From: Epiperipatus broadwayi
Taxonomy: Eukaryota > Onychophora > Udeonychophora > Euonychophora > Peripatidae
Assembly: GCA_028023455.1 (NCBI GenBank)
Contig: JAQFVV010012535.1
Span: 2,044,001 to 2,108,000 of the forward strand
Length of the DNA stretch: 64,000 nucleotides
Direction: 5' to 3'
Part shown: piece by piece, positions 22,480 through 34,636 of the stretch
Layout of the letters: each line of letters starts with the position of its first letter
Position numbering within the stretch: position 1 is the first letter of the stretch
Notes under the pieces: model-generated
Database searches by the model: none
Told to the model about the DNA's origin: nothing
The model's input: only the letters and a program-made list of their open reading frames with translations
Position numbers and translations under genes: made by a program

Positions 22480-24350
22480 TTTATTAAACACTCTATTCTA
22501 TTGGTTACTAGTTTATACTAGATAATATAAATATAATAAAATTGGAAGAAAAATAACCATAGTGCTCTCGCTGTATACATTTACTTCAAATGCCTCAATA
22601 ATTAAAAACTTAACAATGCTTAACTTATTAAATATTTTACAGTCATTAAATTAAAAAAAAAGTGCACACACACATTTAAGTAATAAATTTAAATATTATT
22701 ATTACTACTGTAACAGTCCACATTCCCTTAAGGAATGAGGGTGAACACATCTCACTACAGTTGGATTTAGGGTCTTCATATAGGATGCCATGAATGACAT
22801 GATAAAAATTAAATCAATGATTGCTTCTATTTTAAATAAGATAATTTAATATCTATATATTAAATATACATCCATCTTAGACCACTTCATCCAATCTTCA
22901 CCTTTCTTGATTATTCCATTATGCTCAGTATTCAAACTCAATATCCTGTAGTAATAATAATACTTAATATAATCTCAAAGATTCACAAAATTACTTTCAA
23001 CTAAGTTATAATGATGTTAAGTTAAGATGATATATATATGGATATGTGTATTCAATCTTATTTTATTATGAAAATAAAATAAATAATTTAAATAAATCAG
23101 AGACTTTTTTAAAATAAAAAAAAAAAATAATATTTATTAACTGACAGCAATTTAAATTTATCTTTATATATATCAAAATTTATAATTGAGTGTTTTACAT
23201 ACATTTCTACTATATTAGTAAATAAAATTTAAAATGATAGCTTCCCATATTCCCATAGTAGATATGTACAAACAATATTTAATAGGTTATAAAACAATAA
23301 ATGAAATTTTATAATTTCAAAAAATTATAATAGTACTAACTAAATTGAAATTGAATGATATAAGTATAAACAAAGGTTTTTATAATATTGAATCCTTTTG
23401 AGGGAATTCCATTTTTATAAGACTCCCCCCCCCCCCCCATCTATGTATAGTTCCTATCATTGAAAGAAAAGACATTTCATCAAAGAATATTAATCATTTA
23501 TACATAAAAATAAACAAATATTACTAAATTAATTGAATTAGTAATAAACAAAAATTCTGTCTTGTCATAAGTGAATGAATTTAATATGAAGAACAATAAA
23601 ATCTTACCATCATATTAATTAAGTTTACTTATTACTGAAACAGTATTATTGAGTCATCATCCCGTTTCACCTACTATGTTCCATAGTAGTACCTTTTTCC
23701 TAATTCAAACCTATCCCAGTTCACATTTATAAGCTCCTAATAATTTATTTTATATGAAATAATGTATATTTACATGTATGTGCAAGTACTTGTATATATG
23801 TGCACATACAATAGCCATATTAATGTTCATATGCATATAATGCATAAGCATTTATCAATTTGAAATTAATAAAATTGTATAAATTAAATTAAGTTGTGTG
23901 AACATTGTATTATGTGTGTAATTACCTACATATATATATACAAAGGAAGCCATAATGCAATAGATTTAAAAGCATTACAACTCTTTTAAATTAATAAATT
24001 TTAAATTATTCTCAGTTAAAAACTCTTTATTTAAATGCATTCATATATAAAATTCAATTTCAGTGGTAGTCTCGCACACATATATAGTAAAATGTTAACA
24101 AACTTAAAAAAAAAGTTAGCTGTTTTATAAAAAGATGTAAATTCTTAGAAAACTATCTGCAAGTAATTAATCAAATTCGGAGTCAAAATGTCTTTTAAAA
24201 ATAAAAACAAAGAGTGACCTGTTTGACCGTTATTGTTTTCACCAAGAAATGACCAAAGTTTTCATTTTTATGCATTTTAAATTACTGGGAAAATTTTGTA
24301 AAAAGTTGTAAACAAGACACTCAAATTACCAACGTTTCAGGTATAAATAA
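22480..24350. other. AT-rich non-coding stretch
   Basis: No gene recognised. It contains a 14-C run at 23425-23438 and TA-rich simple sequence. Confidence 0.5.
23425..23438 (+). repeat. Poly-C run (14 C)
   Basis: The longest of several C homopolymers in an otherwise AT-rich window. Confidence 0.9.
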
Positions 24351-24357
24351 ATTTTCA

Positions 24358-24593
24358 GTAGGGGGCTTCACTTTTCAAAATATTTGATGTGTAATTGCTG
24401 CCAGTCGTCTATGGCTGACTGGAAAATGAAGTTTGGCGATTAAAGCTCTATCTTTGCTGGCTCTCTTTTCAAGAGATCTATCTGTGGAAATGGAAGAATG
24501 GGGAAAACCAGTTAAACTGTCAAGAAAGCATTACACAAGCCCAGCTGAGTATGATAGTGATCAGCTACAGAAATCTCAACAATGAAGATGCGG
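24358..24593 (+). other. Candidate spliced exon with a 31-codon ORF
   Basis: A less AT-rich block stands between a plausible acceptor (AAATTTTCAG before 24358) and a possible donor (GCG|GTAACA at about 24593). Inside, ATG at 24490 (G at -3, G at +4) opens a 31-residue frame MEEWGKPVKLSRKHYTSPAE... ending at TGA 24583-24585. The composition of this peptide is unlike random AT-rich frames. It could be a small ORF, an upstream ORF in a 5' UTR exon, or chance. No family recognised. Confidence 0.3.
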
Positions 24594-24599
24594 TAACAA

Positions 24600-27500
24600 A
24601 TTTTTCCCACAGAGATCTTTAAAAATATTTATAATAAATTATCTATAAGTTAAGCTAGCTACTAATCCGTAATGTGCACAAACTTTTAAAATAATACCTG
24701 TAAACTTGCCTATTTATGAACTTAAGAGATAAAATTCTAAATGCTTGTTAATAATTATTATTCTCTCTTCTAATTTGCAGTCATGCCTTTCTTATTTGTT
24801 TTATATATATTTACTTTATAATTTATGCTATGCCTAGTTCAGAATAGATTGATTTTATGAATAAAGTTTGAGGGAAAGAGATGATTAGAGACTCCAAATT
24901 AAGTAATGTTGCTCTTTGGCACACACACACCAAATCTCCACTCTGAAAACCTAAATATATTCATTAAGCTATTATGTTTAGCTTATTATTATTATAATTA
25001 GATTTGCAAGTCAATAAAGTAATTAGTTAATAAATGCAAGAATGAATTAGAAAGCATATTATACATATTACTTAAGATCCAGATACGCTTTAACCCTCTT
25101 TTAGTTATATTATAAACTGTGCAGGTTGGTTAATAAAATAGATTACTTTTAAGTATTCCTTTTAGTATGTTTTAAGAATGCTAATTATGAACTGGCATAT
25201 GGTAGTTTCATGGAATGAAACTATAGAATTTTGCGTACTTTTAGTTATTAATATTATGTTTAGCATGGCAAAGGTGTTTTTAGGAAGCACACACATGCAT
25301 TTACACCTTGCTGTATGTTTCTTATATGAATGGACTTCTGGTTTTAATGGCCACCCCATCTCCTTAGTTCAGATAGTTCTTCTTTAGAACTGGAACATGA
25401 AGGTCCCGATTGTTTTTAATAAGCTGTTCTGATCATTGAACTATATGTTAAATTTATTCGCTGCAAGTCATATGGTCCATGGGAACCAAGTACTTGGTAC
25501 TGAATCCAGAGTAACTACACATTAGAGGCACACACCTCTAGTAATATATATCACAGTATCTGAAGTCATACTACAAAGCTCCAGTTCATCCTTCCATAAT
25601 GAATGTAATATTTCAGTGTTGATCTGAATATGTAATCTGATTTTGTAGATATAATCTGCATAAAGCTTATTGCAGCTCTTAAGTGTGATAAAATGATTTT
25701 TATTAAATGTTATAGTGATAAATAACCATTCTTGCACCAACTTAACTGTCACAAGCCTAATAGGTAAGGCATAGTAAAATTAAGGCATGAATAGACCATA
25801 GATTATTAAACTTGTTATAAATCCTTAAATTATGGTGCATCAGATAAGATTGTTACTTGGTCATCATTGTTTACACCTGTGTGCCTTTCAATGCACCTGG
25901 TTTATTTGATTTATGTTGATTAATTAAAATATATTAAATTATGATAATTGTGTTGTGTATCATTCATAATCCATCGCAAATCTGTTATTTCGTAATATAG
26001 TATTAGCTATTGATATATGCATTATCTAGTGAGCCGTAGATGTTTGTTTAAAGTATAATAATTTAATATTCCCAGTCTCTTGCTCCACCCTTTGCTATTT
26101 CTGGCACGCAAACTAAGAAATTCAAAGTGTAGCCTCATATGTCATTCATAGGGTAAGTCATGGAGTGTTGGTGGAGATGAGGTGCGATCAGATTCAAGGT
26201 CCCAATCCCTCATCTAGATCAGCCTTGGTATAATTTACCAGGACTCGATTTTGTTGCGTGAATGTACAAATCTGACTGTTACATTACCCTAGTCAAGTGG
26301 TGTTACAAGGATAACCTAAATCTTATTAAATAAAAAATACTTAATCCAATGATCTTTCCATTTTCTTTTTATCTAATGATTTTCCAAAATTGATTATTCC
26401 AACATAAGTAGATTTTAGAAGCAAAGGAAATTAGATATTTATAGATGTTGATATGCAAAGGTGATATGACATATTAAAAGTTTATATTGTCCTATTGATT
26501 TCCGTAATTTTCATTAAGAATGTTCTTTTATTTTCCGGTCATCAATCATTGGTGAGGCAATCAGTATACATTCCTCTCGCATGATATTGACATCCCTTTT
26601 CATAAATCATCTCGCTATAAATTGAAGATGAATTATATAGATAAGTATTTATATATTAGGCATTTCAGTAGAAATAAGAAATTACTGTTTTAGGTAGAAC
26701 AATGGCATTTGATCCTATGGCAAATTGTCTTTACTCATGATGCATTTGACATAACTTGAAATCATCTTAAAGTAATTTTGTTTAGATGTTTTTGATATTT
26801 ATCTTCTTTAAATTCAAGTCTAGAATGATCTTGTTAAGAATTTCTCTAAATATTATATTAAAGATAATTGCATTTTTGAAATTAATCTTAAAGAGTAATT
26901 TATTTACTCTTTTCTCAAGTGATATTAGAGTTCTCTGTTAATGAAAATTTTATAAACAAAAAAAAAATTGTTCAAACTATTGATCCATCTTTTTAATATG
27001 TTCGGTGCTCGAACACAGCAAAATAACTAAGCATAGTGACTAGTTCATTGATAAAAGATAGAATTAATTTGGAAATTATTTGATTGAGCTTTTATAGGAG
27101 AATCGACTTCCGGTAATTAGCATGTGTTAAGTTGGTATTTCATTTCATGATTTTGTATTGGATTATTGTTGAATGCATCATAATTAATAATTATACAATT
27201 GAGTTCTAATTTTATTTCCTTCGCATTTAGTTGCTAAATATATGACTTAACCTAAAGTTATCTCTTATGTTTTGCATCTTGATTAATGATTGTAATCAAC
27301 TTAAATAATTATTATATATATATGAATGATTGAAAAATAATCATTTTAATATTTGATTTCATTAAAACCATTTATTTGACTTGATTTTTGTTATTAAACT
27401 TTTATAGTTTAACATTTAAGTTGTGTGTGTTTTAATATCAAAGAATAACATATTTACTATATATAAACCTACAATTAGAATTTTAAGTTTATGGTTTGAT

Positions 27501-27635
27501 ATTGCATATAAACAAGTGAGCTTAATAATATTGTTACCCTTACTGGGTTAAAATTCTAATATAAAAAAATTTCAACACTTAGTGTGTTTTAGCATTATAT
27601 GTATATACATATTTTTTACATTAGGCTAGGTATTC
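24600..27635. other. Non-coding stretch, possibly the flank of the Gypsy relic
   Basis: No gene recognised. The block at about 26041-26330 is less AT-rich (CCCAGTCTCTTGCTCC, AAGGTCCCAATCCCTC) and could be part of a decayed long terminal repeat of the Gypsy element to its right, but no second copy was found. Microsatellite ACACACAC occurs near 24921. Confidence 0.35.
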
Positions 27636-27639
27636 TCAT

Positions 27640-30070
27640 CATTTAAATGATTATCCCTAGGTTTTTATTTAGTGGTCTCCTTTTTATTTCTCATTCTATA
27701 ATCTGCATGTGATAGTTATCTAATCTTTGTGGTTGACCAAAATGATTTAAGAATGTGGACATTATATGTAGCTTTTACTTTCCCATCTATATTTATCCAG
27801 AATGTATTTAGACCTGTTTTTATTATTATAGTAAATGGTCCTTTATATGGATTATAGAATTTGAGCGTTTGTTTTGGAGTTGTTTACTAAAGTTATGGGT
27901 CTTTATAAAAACCTTGCCTCCTAATTTGAATTGGTAACTATTATTCTTTGTTTTTACTTCTAAGCTTTGATTTATTTATTAATCTTTGATATGCTTTTTG
28001 TATATCATAATTAATTTATATCAGTCTGGTTGGGTTCAATTGGATGGTAATTTTTACATAAATTTGTAATTTACTTATTGAAATGTAATTTAATAGGTAT
28101 GAATCCAGTAGATTCATTTACCCACTTCTTTCAATTTTTGATAGGTGTACCATAGTCTGTTAGTATGATGTTGGGTTTTCCTATCCTTGTGAAATGGAGG
28201 GCATCTAATACTCTAACAGTATGTCTAGTATTAGTCTGAAGTAGGCTGAAATGTGCTTGGAAAAGAGATCATAAGTGACTAATAAGTACTTTTGTTTATT
28301 AAATGGAGGCAATGGTCCATAATTCTATCTCTAAGATCTCATTTGGTCTTTCAGGGATAATAGGTTTTAATATATTACTGAAATCTTGATTTACTGGTTT
28401 GGCTCTTAAGCATATAATACAATCAGGAAGTGATTTAAGGATGTCTTTGGCCAGTAAAACCAAATTTTCAAGGTGTGTTGTTTTGTGGGTACTGAAATGT
28501 CCATATAAATAGTGGATATACTTATTGAAATGTAATTTAATAGGTATGAATCCAGTAGATTCATTTACACTCAATTATAATTTACTATACATTGTTTGTT
28601 TTACCCATCCTCTATGCTAATCTTCCAAGTAAGTCCTAAACAAACATCCAAGCTCCCACATTACATGTTTGCAAAGATTTGATTGTGGATCTCTAATGGA
28701 TGGGAGCACGCGTTTTTTTTACCCACTTCTTTCAATTTTTGATAGGTGTACCATGGTCTGTTAATATGACTTTGGGTTTTCCTATCATTGTGAAATGGAG
28801 GGCGTCTAATACTCTAACAGTATGTCTAATATTAGCTTGAAGTAGGCTGAAATGTTTGGAAAAGAAATCATGTGACTAATAAGTACTTTTGTTTATTAAA
28901 TGGAGGCAATGGTCCATAAGTCTATCTCTAAGATCTCATTTTAATATATTACTGAAATCTTGATTTACTGGTTTGGCTCTTAAGCATATAATACAATCAG
29001 GAAGTGATTTAAAGATGTCTTTATATGTTTTTGGCAAATAAAACCAAATTTTCAAGGTGTGTTGTTTTGTGGGTACTGAAATGTCCATATAAATAGTGGA
29101 TATACTTTATGAGTGGAATACATAAAATTTTAGAAATTATTACCCTCCACTCATCTATATCTTTACTAGTTTTATGTATAAGACCAGATTTTCTAACTTA
29201 TAATGATAGAGATCTTTGGCTGCATTCAAAACTTTCTCCTTGCAAGACTCGTATGATGGGATTTAAAATAAGATTATTAAATTGTATTTCATGTAATTTT
29301 TCTAAATTGTTCTCTACATTACTATTAATCATCAAGTTGATATTTGTAATGTAGGCATTTTCTATGGATAGATGGTATTGTTCTGATCTATATGGATTTT
29401 GATTCAGCACATCAGCCATATGCTCAGAACTTTTAGAGTATTGTACTGTATAGTTGCATTCCTGTTACAGTAGACTCCATCTGACTAACCGTGCATTAAT
29501 CAAATAGCTGTGATTCAGGAATTCGAGGCTTTTGTGGTCTTTGATCACTATAACCTCCGATCCAAAAAGCACCTGTTGAAATTTCTGGAAGGCCTACACT
29601 ATTACTAATGCTTCCTGCTCAGTGACCATATAGTTATTTCTGGACCCTTCAGACAATGGCTAATAAAGTATAGGATTCCAGGTTGGCCATCTTCCTGAAT
29701 TTGGGATAGCATTATCCCTAATCCATAACCACTAGTTTGGACAATGAATGGTTATTAAAATCAGGTTTATTCTAAGAATCCTGTTTTAATATTTGTAAAT
29801 GCCTTGTCCCATTCTTGGGTCCAATTCCATCGCTCATCTTTCTTAATGAGCCTCAATAATGGGTTCATGTAGTCAGAAAACTTCTAATAAAAGCAATTAT
29901 AAAAATTACATAAGCCTAAAAATAACCGAAGGTTTTTTGTTCATGTGTTTAGGAAAGTTTTGAATGGCATTGATTTATTTGAATGAGGTCTTATCCCATT
30001 GCAACCAAATCCTTTTAACATTCTTAAAAGTTTTAACTATAAATTAGATCTTCACAATGTTTGAACTTCT
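27640..30070 (-). pseudogene. Ty3/Gypsy-type LTR retrotransposon pol relic
   Basis: Read on the minus strand the order is correct for Gypsy. First come the reverse transcriptase thumb (FLGLCNFYNCFY near 29900) and the connection WNWTQEWDKAF (about 29800-29830). Next is RNase H beginning FIVQTSGYGLGIMLSQ (about 29690-29740), then ADVLNQNPY (about 29390-29415), the counterpart of the VADALSRNP end of RNase H. The integrase zinc-binding region follows, with HYLYGHFSTHKTTHL...CIICLRAKPVNQ (28385-28520), and finally a post-integrase LGGKVFIK segment (about 27915). Many stops and frameshifts. Gag, protease and clear LTRs are missing. Confidence 0.8.
28074..29106 (-). repeat. Internal direct duplications in the Gypsy integrase
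   Basis: About 390-450 bases starting ACCCACTTCTTTCAATTTTT occur twice in the same orientation, at about 28118-28520 and 28716-29106, roughly 598 bases apart. Separately, a 48-base block (TATTGAAATGTAATTTAATA...) occurs at 28074-28121 and 28521-28568. The copies differ by scattered substitutions and small indels, so the duplication is not very recent. Confidence 0.75.
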
Positions 30071-30079
30071 TATAATTAA

Positions 30080-31600
30080 CTGAGAATGCGTTAGACAAAT
30101 TTATTCTTTGCATATATAAAAACAATTCAACTGTTGGTAAAAAAAATTGAAAGTGAATTTTTTAAATTGAATTTTAATTAACGTTTATGAAAGTTTTAGT
30201 GAATTTTTCTATGGAAGCACTCCGTTCAATACATGGATGCTTCATCTCTGGTTATTTAAATAATATTCTTCCTTAATATTTTCATTCACATGATTAATCT
30301 TATTTAATTGCAATAATGAAACTTATAAATTTACTACTTTTCTTATTATAGTATATTTAATTTATGGAGATTTAATGCTAAAAACTTATAACCAGAGAAA
30401 ATCTAAAAAAAAGTTAAATTATCATTAATTTCAAATGTAAACTGTTAATATTTTTAAACTTTAGTTAACATATAATTCGAAAGTAAATATCTTTTCAAAT
30501 TATAAATTTGTCATATTATGGATTTACTTTGAATGATTTTGTTTTTAAATTGAATCAAAAAAAATTTATTTTTCTCAAATCTTCAATTAGTTTTTTTTTG
30601 TAAAAAAGATAATTTTTATTACAAATGATTTTTGTAAATTTGTAATTTTTTCACTAAATATATATTTTTTTCTTTATAAACTTTAAACTTGTATTGTTCA
30701 TTTAATTTATTTAATATTTTTTCAGAAGTATTAGGCTTTTTTTAAACTATCATATTAGGTTCCAATAAGATTTTTTTCAGAGCTAAAAAATACACATGGT
30801 AAAAGTATGTAGGCAAGAGTGTTTAAGTGAATACACCATATATTACTTGAAAATGTCTCATCAAATCAAAAGACTATATAAAATCATTTTTTTCTACTCT
30901 CTATGTTTAAAAAAATTCTTTTTTGAAAAACAAATTGCACTCCACATACAGTAAATTGATGAATAAATGGGCTCACAATAGCTGCATTTGAAATAAATTA
31001 CTGTTCTTAATACATTGTCAAAAACAATAAAAATGTGTGGTGATGATATTTTAGATATACTATTTTTGCCAATAGGACAAAGATGACTTCAACTAATATC
31101 TAAAATATAGTTGCCTTGAGGTTAGACTTTTGTAACTACATAAGCAGTTTCACTTGGTTCAAAACATGAGTGTCTTTGAATATCAGATTATCAGTTTAAA
31201 AAATATAAAAGTAAAAGTGGTGAATCCAATGTCTTACACCGAAGGTCAATAACCAGAAACTAATATTGAATTTAGACTGAGCATAGCATCCATTGAATAG
31301 TTAAACTTACAATATACAGTTGTGAATTATTTATTGCTCCTGATGTAAATATCGGCACTGTGCTGAAAAAGCCACTTGATAATGTTAATGTGGGAGCGAA
31401 TGAAGCTTAAATAGAAAAAGTCATATGATAATTTGTTAGCATGGAAGTAATTAAAACTTAAATTTTTTTTAAACTTCAAAAAAAAAAAAAGTATTTTCAT
31501 TAAAAAAAAAACATTTTTTTTAAAAATATAAATATTTAGTACTTTATAAGTAAACTTTATATTCCTATCATCTAAAATTGTTAATGCCTTCAAAAAAATT
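30080..31600. other. AT-rich non-coding stretch
   Basis: No gene recognised; very low complexity with A and T runs (for example about 31470-31530). Confidence 0.5.
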
Positions 31601-31605
31601 CAATT

Positions 31606-31790
31606 TTTATTTAAACTTTTCAAATACATTCAACATAATACCATAAAGGTTAGTATATAATATACCATCGAGTGATATTCTCTCTTTTCAGGTGTTACAA
31701 GCCTAAGCAGTGATAATACTAACATGGGCATTGAAGTAGAGATCTTTAGATTCATGAATATTGAATTTAACCGCAACACACTAATTTATG
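31606..31790 (-). mobile_element. Degenerate tRNA-derived SINE
   Basis: A diverged copy of the 11296-11520 element, sharing CAAATACATTCAAC, AAGGTTAGTATAT, TTCAGGTGTT and GATAATACTA blocks in the same order. The A and B boxes have decayed. Confidence 0.55.
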
Positions 31791-32184
31791 AAATAAGTGA
31801 TTTTATTACCAATAAAATGTTATTAAGTTTATTAGTTTTGCACAGTTGAATTATTTTTCCAGATTCTATCCACTGTATTTTACCCTTTTTTCTCATTTTT
31901 AATGCCAACTGACCTTTAATCCTTTTTTGTTTTTAATGGATAATTTTTGTACTATTTTCAGCAGTTTTTCAAAAACAATTACATCTTCTGCAGTATGAAA
32001 TTGACTTAAGTAACTTTCATTGATATTTATTTGCTTTACTTCTCATTCTATTCTATAAATTATGCTTCTATATTATTTTACCAATAAAATTTTGTTTAGC
32101 AAAGGTAGTCTAATCACAATACCATTGCATTTTGATATTTTTCAGAATTTGTCATCATCCCAGAATCTAAATCATGCTTTAAAA

Positions 32185-32961
32185 CAGTGATTATCACCCT
32201 TTTTTTTAATTTATCTTTTCGCACCCATTCTATAAATTGCACTCTTAATATTAGCAAAATGTTTATGTAGTTGCTGTTATTTCAAATTTATATGTTAATT
32301 ACCTACAAGCAATTAAATTGGAATAATTAATTTAAAACAATGCTCAAGGGACCATATTGTTTGCTTATGTAAATAATGGTTAATTAGTACTTAGATATTA
32401 TCAAAACCACAAGTGCAAGCTGAAACTTGTGAAGAGTATGCTATTAAGCATATGCATTATAGTGGTATTTATACAACATAATGCTCCATCATTTGCTAAA
32501 ATATCAAAGTGTGGGAACTACATTTTTCTCAAATTCAATAAAGGAAATTTACTCTCCCAATCATTATGTGAAATTAATTTCACAATTTTGCATTTCATAA
32601 AGATCAGGAAAATGCAAATTGCCTTCACAACAATTATTTTGGCTAAGTCTAGTTTCTGACTGTTTATGGAAGGTGTTAATTTGAAAACTACATTTGTTTA
32701 TATAGTATACATTTAAGTAAAATGTATATTTATACAAAGAGTAAAGTAATATTTTATAATATGGCAATTATATTAATATATAGACTTGAGTGCTCCAAGA
32801 AATGAAATCAATAATTTGAATATTACTAACATTTAATTTGTATCTCATTTAGCTGTTGATATATGTGCTTTTTTAAGCATTATTCACTATTTTTTCATGC
32901 TTCCCTAAATCTTATGCTTCATAACTCTGGGGGTATGCATATCCCAAGTTGGGAATCACTG
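32185..32961. mobile_element. Probable non-autonomous hAT element
   Basis: The left end CAGTGATTATCACCC and the right end GTTGGGAATCACTG form inverted termini of hAT type; the inverse of the right end reads CAGTGATTCCCAACTTGGG, a common hAT terminus. The flanks CTTTAAAA and TTCTAATG are a poor 8-bp match, so the target duplication has decayed or the left end is misplaced. No transposase frame was seen. Confidence 0.55.
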
Positions 32962-32969
32962 TTCTAATG

Positions 32970-33600
32970 CATTAATTGCAACAATGTCTCTAAATAAATA
33001 TGCATTTTTACAACATAAATCATATAACTGCTGACAGAATTACTAAACAAATGCAGTCACTAAACTAGCAGCAATCCCCCCCACACACATATTCAGCCTT
33101 GATGAAAGCACAAGCAATGTTTAAAAAAAGCTATTGGACATCTGAGAAAGACAACAGCACTATATTTTTTCATATTAGGTAAAAGAGCGGAATACTTGCC
33201 ACCATCAGTAACTGTTTAATGTTTATTTACATAAAAATTCATCAGTGAGAACTTTTGCAGTCAATATATGCAATACAGTAAAACAATGAAAATAACTTTT
33301 TTTTTAGGTGTGCTGTCAATATTGTGCCCTTTGTCAGAATATCTGCAAATTTAAAATTACTTATATTTTCAAACTCAAGATATTAAGGAATCAAGTTTTT
33401 TGATAAACGCAATTCAGTCTCAAATTTAAATTCACATTAGATATAAATAAAGCTTCATTAAATATAGCCAACAAATAACCAACATAAAAGCCATTTTTTG
33501 TTTTAAAAACCTTATTACTAACAATAAGTCAAATATACAGTATAGTTATAAATAAAAAAAAATTTTTCTATACGCATCTACCATTTATATTTACAATATA
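32970..33600. other. Non-coding stretch downstream of MTRFR
   Basis: No gene recognised. The right end may include the MTRFR 3' UTR. Confidence 0.4.
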
Positions 33601-33629
33601 TATATATTTGGAGATAAAACGAAATAAAT

Positions 33630-33674
33630 ATTTTATTGCAATCTTTTTTTATTGAAATAACTTACTGAAAAATC
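33630..33674 (-). terminator. MTRFR poly-A signals
   Basis: On the minus strand the sequence after the stop codon contains two AATAAA signals, CAATAAAAAAAG and GCAATAAAATATT, within about 60 bases. This indicates a very short 3' UTR. Confidence 0.6.
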
Positions 33675-34127
33675 TTAATCAAGTTCTTCTTTTTCTTTAT
33701 AAGCCTTTAACTTTTCAAGTTTTAATTTAGTTCGCCTTTTTTTATCATTACGTTTTTTCATTTTCTCTCGTTTCATTTGTGCTACAAAACTATTATCACC
33801 ATTAAAACGAATATCTAATTTTTCTTGTAATAAGGCCCTAGCTATTTCGCGATTTTGAAACAATGACCGCGTTTGATGACACTTAATAACAATACCAGTG
33901 GGATTATGTTTCAATACTACACAATTTGATGTTTTATTGGTAGCTTGCCCTCCTGGGCCACTTCCTCGAACAAAATCTTCTTTAAGTTCATCTTCGTTGA
34001 GAGGTGGATACTGTGGTTTACTTGCAAAATAAATCCTTTGCATTAACGAAATACTTTTTTGCATAAAAAAATGAAAGCAGCAAGGCATTTTTAAAATTAA
34101 AGACTTTTGAGCATTAAATAAATACAT
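33675..34127 (-). CDS. MTRFR: Mitochondrial translation release factor in rescue (C12orf65-type)
   Basis: A 150-residue, apparently single-exon protein. Residues 1 to about 38 look like a mitochondrial targeting sequence (few acidic residues; Lys, Arg, Ser, Phe). Residues 43-90 contain the release-factor domain with the GGQ motif at 59-61 in the block [17 protein letters not shown], then [22 protein letters not shown]. The C terminus (118-150) is a lysine/arginine-rich tail. In the known family the GGQ loop enters the ribosomal peptidyl-transferase centre, and the protein releases nascent chains from stalled mitochondrial ribosomes or split large subunits, with the basic tail contacting RNA. 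Length and layout match animal MTRFR. The start ATG has A at -3. The gene is divergent to NELFA. Confidence 0.93.
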   Translation of the reverse strand: MYLFNAQKSLILKMPCCFHFFMQKSISLMQRIYFASKPQYPPLNEDELKEDFVRGSGPGGQATNKTSNCVVLKHNPTGIVIKCHQTRSLFQNREIARALLQEKLDIRFNGDNSFVAQMKREKMKKRNDKKRRTKLKLEKLKAYKEKEELD

Positions 34128-34426
34128 TATATTTTAATTTTATTGACATCTAAAAGTAATGGATAAACTCCACAGGAATATACATTTAATCTCAAACAAG
34201 ATGGTGGTTAAAATTTTTAGGCTCGCAGAAACAAAAATAAATAAAATTTTTTTTTGATTTAAAACATACAATGTTCTAAATTATATATTTGGCAAAATAA
34301 AATTTTATAACATTTTCTTCTTTCCGTTTTTTCAAAAACTATATTTTATTAAAATGTCAATTAATTTTTATGAAATCTATATTTAAATGGCGGCATACCG
34401 GAGCTTCTATGGCGAAAACTTTCAGT
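34128..34426. promoter_or_regulatory. Shared divergent promoter of MTRFR and NELFA
   Basis: Only 299 bases separate the two start codons, so 5' UTRs and promoters of both genes must lie here. Two YY1-like motifs near likely transcription starts are visible: CAAGATGGTGG at 34197-34207 and AAATGGCGGC at 34385-34394. There is no evident TATA box placed for either gene, and CpG rises near the NELFA side. The motif assignment is inference from known YY1 consensus sites at housekeeping promoters. Confidence 0.5.
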
Positions 34427-34636
34427 ATGGCGTCGGTCCGCGACAGCGATACTTCACTGTGGTTACATAATAAGCTTGGGTCAAGTGATGATTTGTGGTC
34501 TGGCAGTAGTATTTGTTCTCAATTAACCAGAGACGTTTTGCGGAATATTTATAATTGTTTTTTGGATTTACAATCTCACGTAAAGTTGAAATTATTGTTA
34601 TCATTTTTACATATACCGAGAAGGAACGTGGAAGAG
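34427..34636 (+). CDS. NELFA: Negative elongation factor A, first coding exon
   Basis: Translation from ATG 34427-34429 (A at -3, G at +4) gives MASVRDSDTSLWLHNKLG, nearly identical to the start of animal NELF-A, and continues through SSICSQLT, LQSHVKLKLLLSFLHIPRRNVEE. The two in-frame upstream ATGs (34370, 34409) add residues not found in the family and sit in a weaker or unclear context. The exon ends at 34636 in phase 0 with a good donor, GAG|GTTAGT. NELF-A is a subunit of the NELF complex that holds RNA polymerase II in promoter-proximal pausing. Only this N-terminal part (70 residues of the NELF-C-binding domain) is in view; no further exon was recognised to the window end. Confidence 0.92.

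Noticed and set aside
25178-25387. Overlapping 65- and 69-codon ORFs on both strands
   Set aside because: Mirror-image open frames of similar length with no motif; chance.
34370-34426. Upstream ATG start for NELFA giving 19 extra residues
   Set aside because: The family begins MAS-R-SDT-LWLHNKLG, matching the ATG at 34427, which also has the better initiation context.
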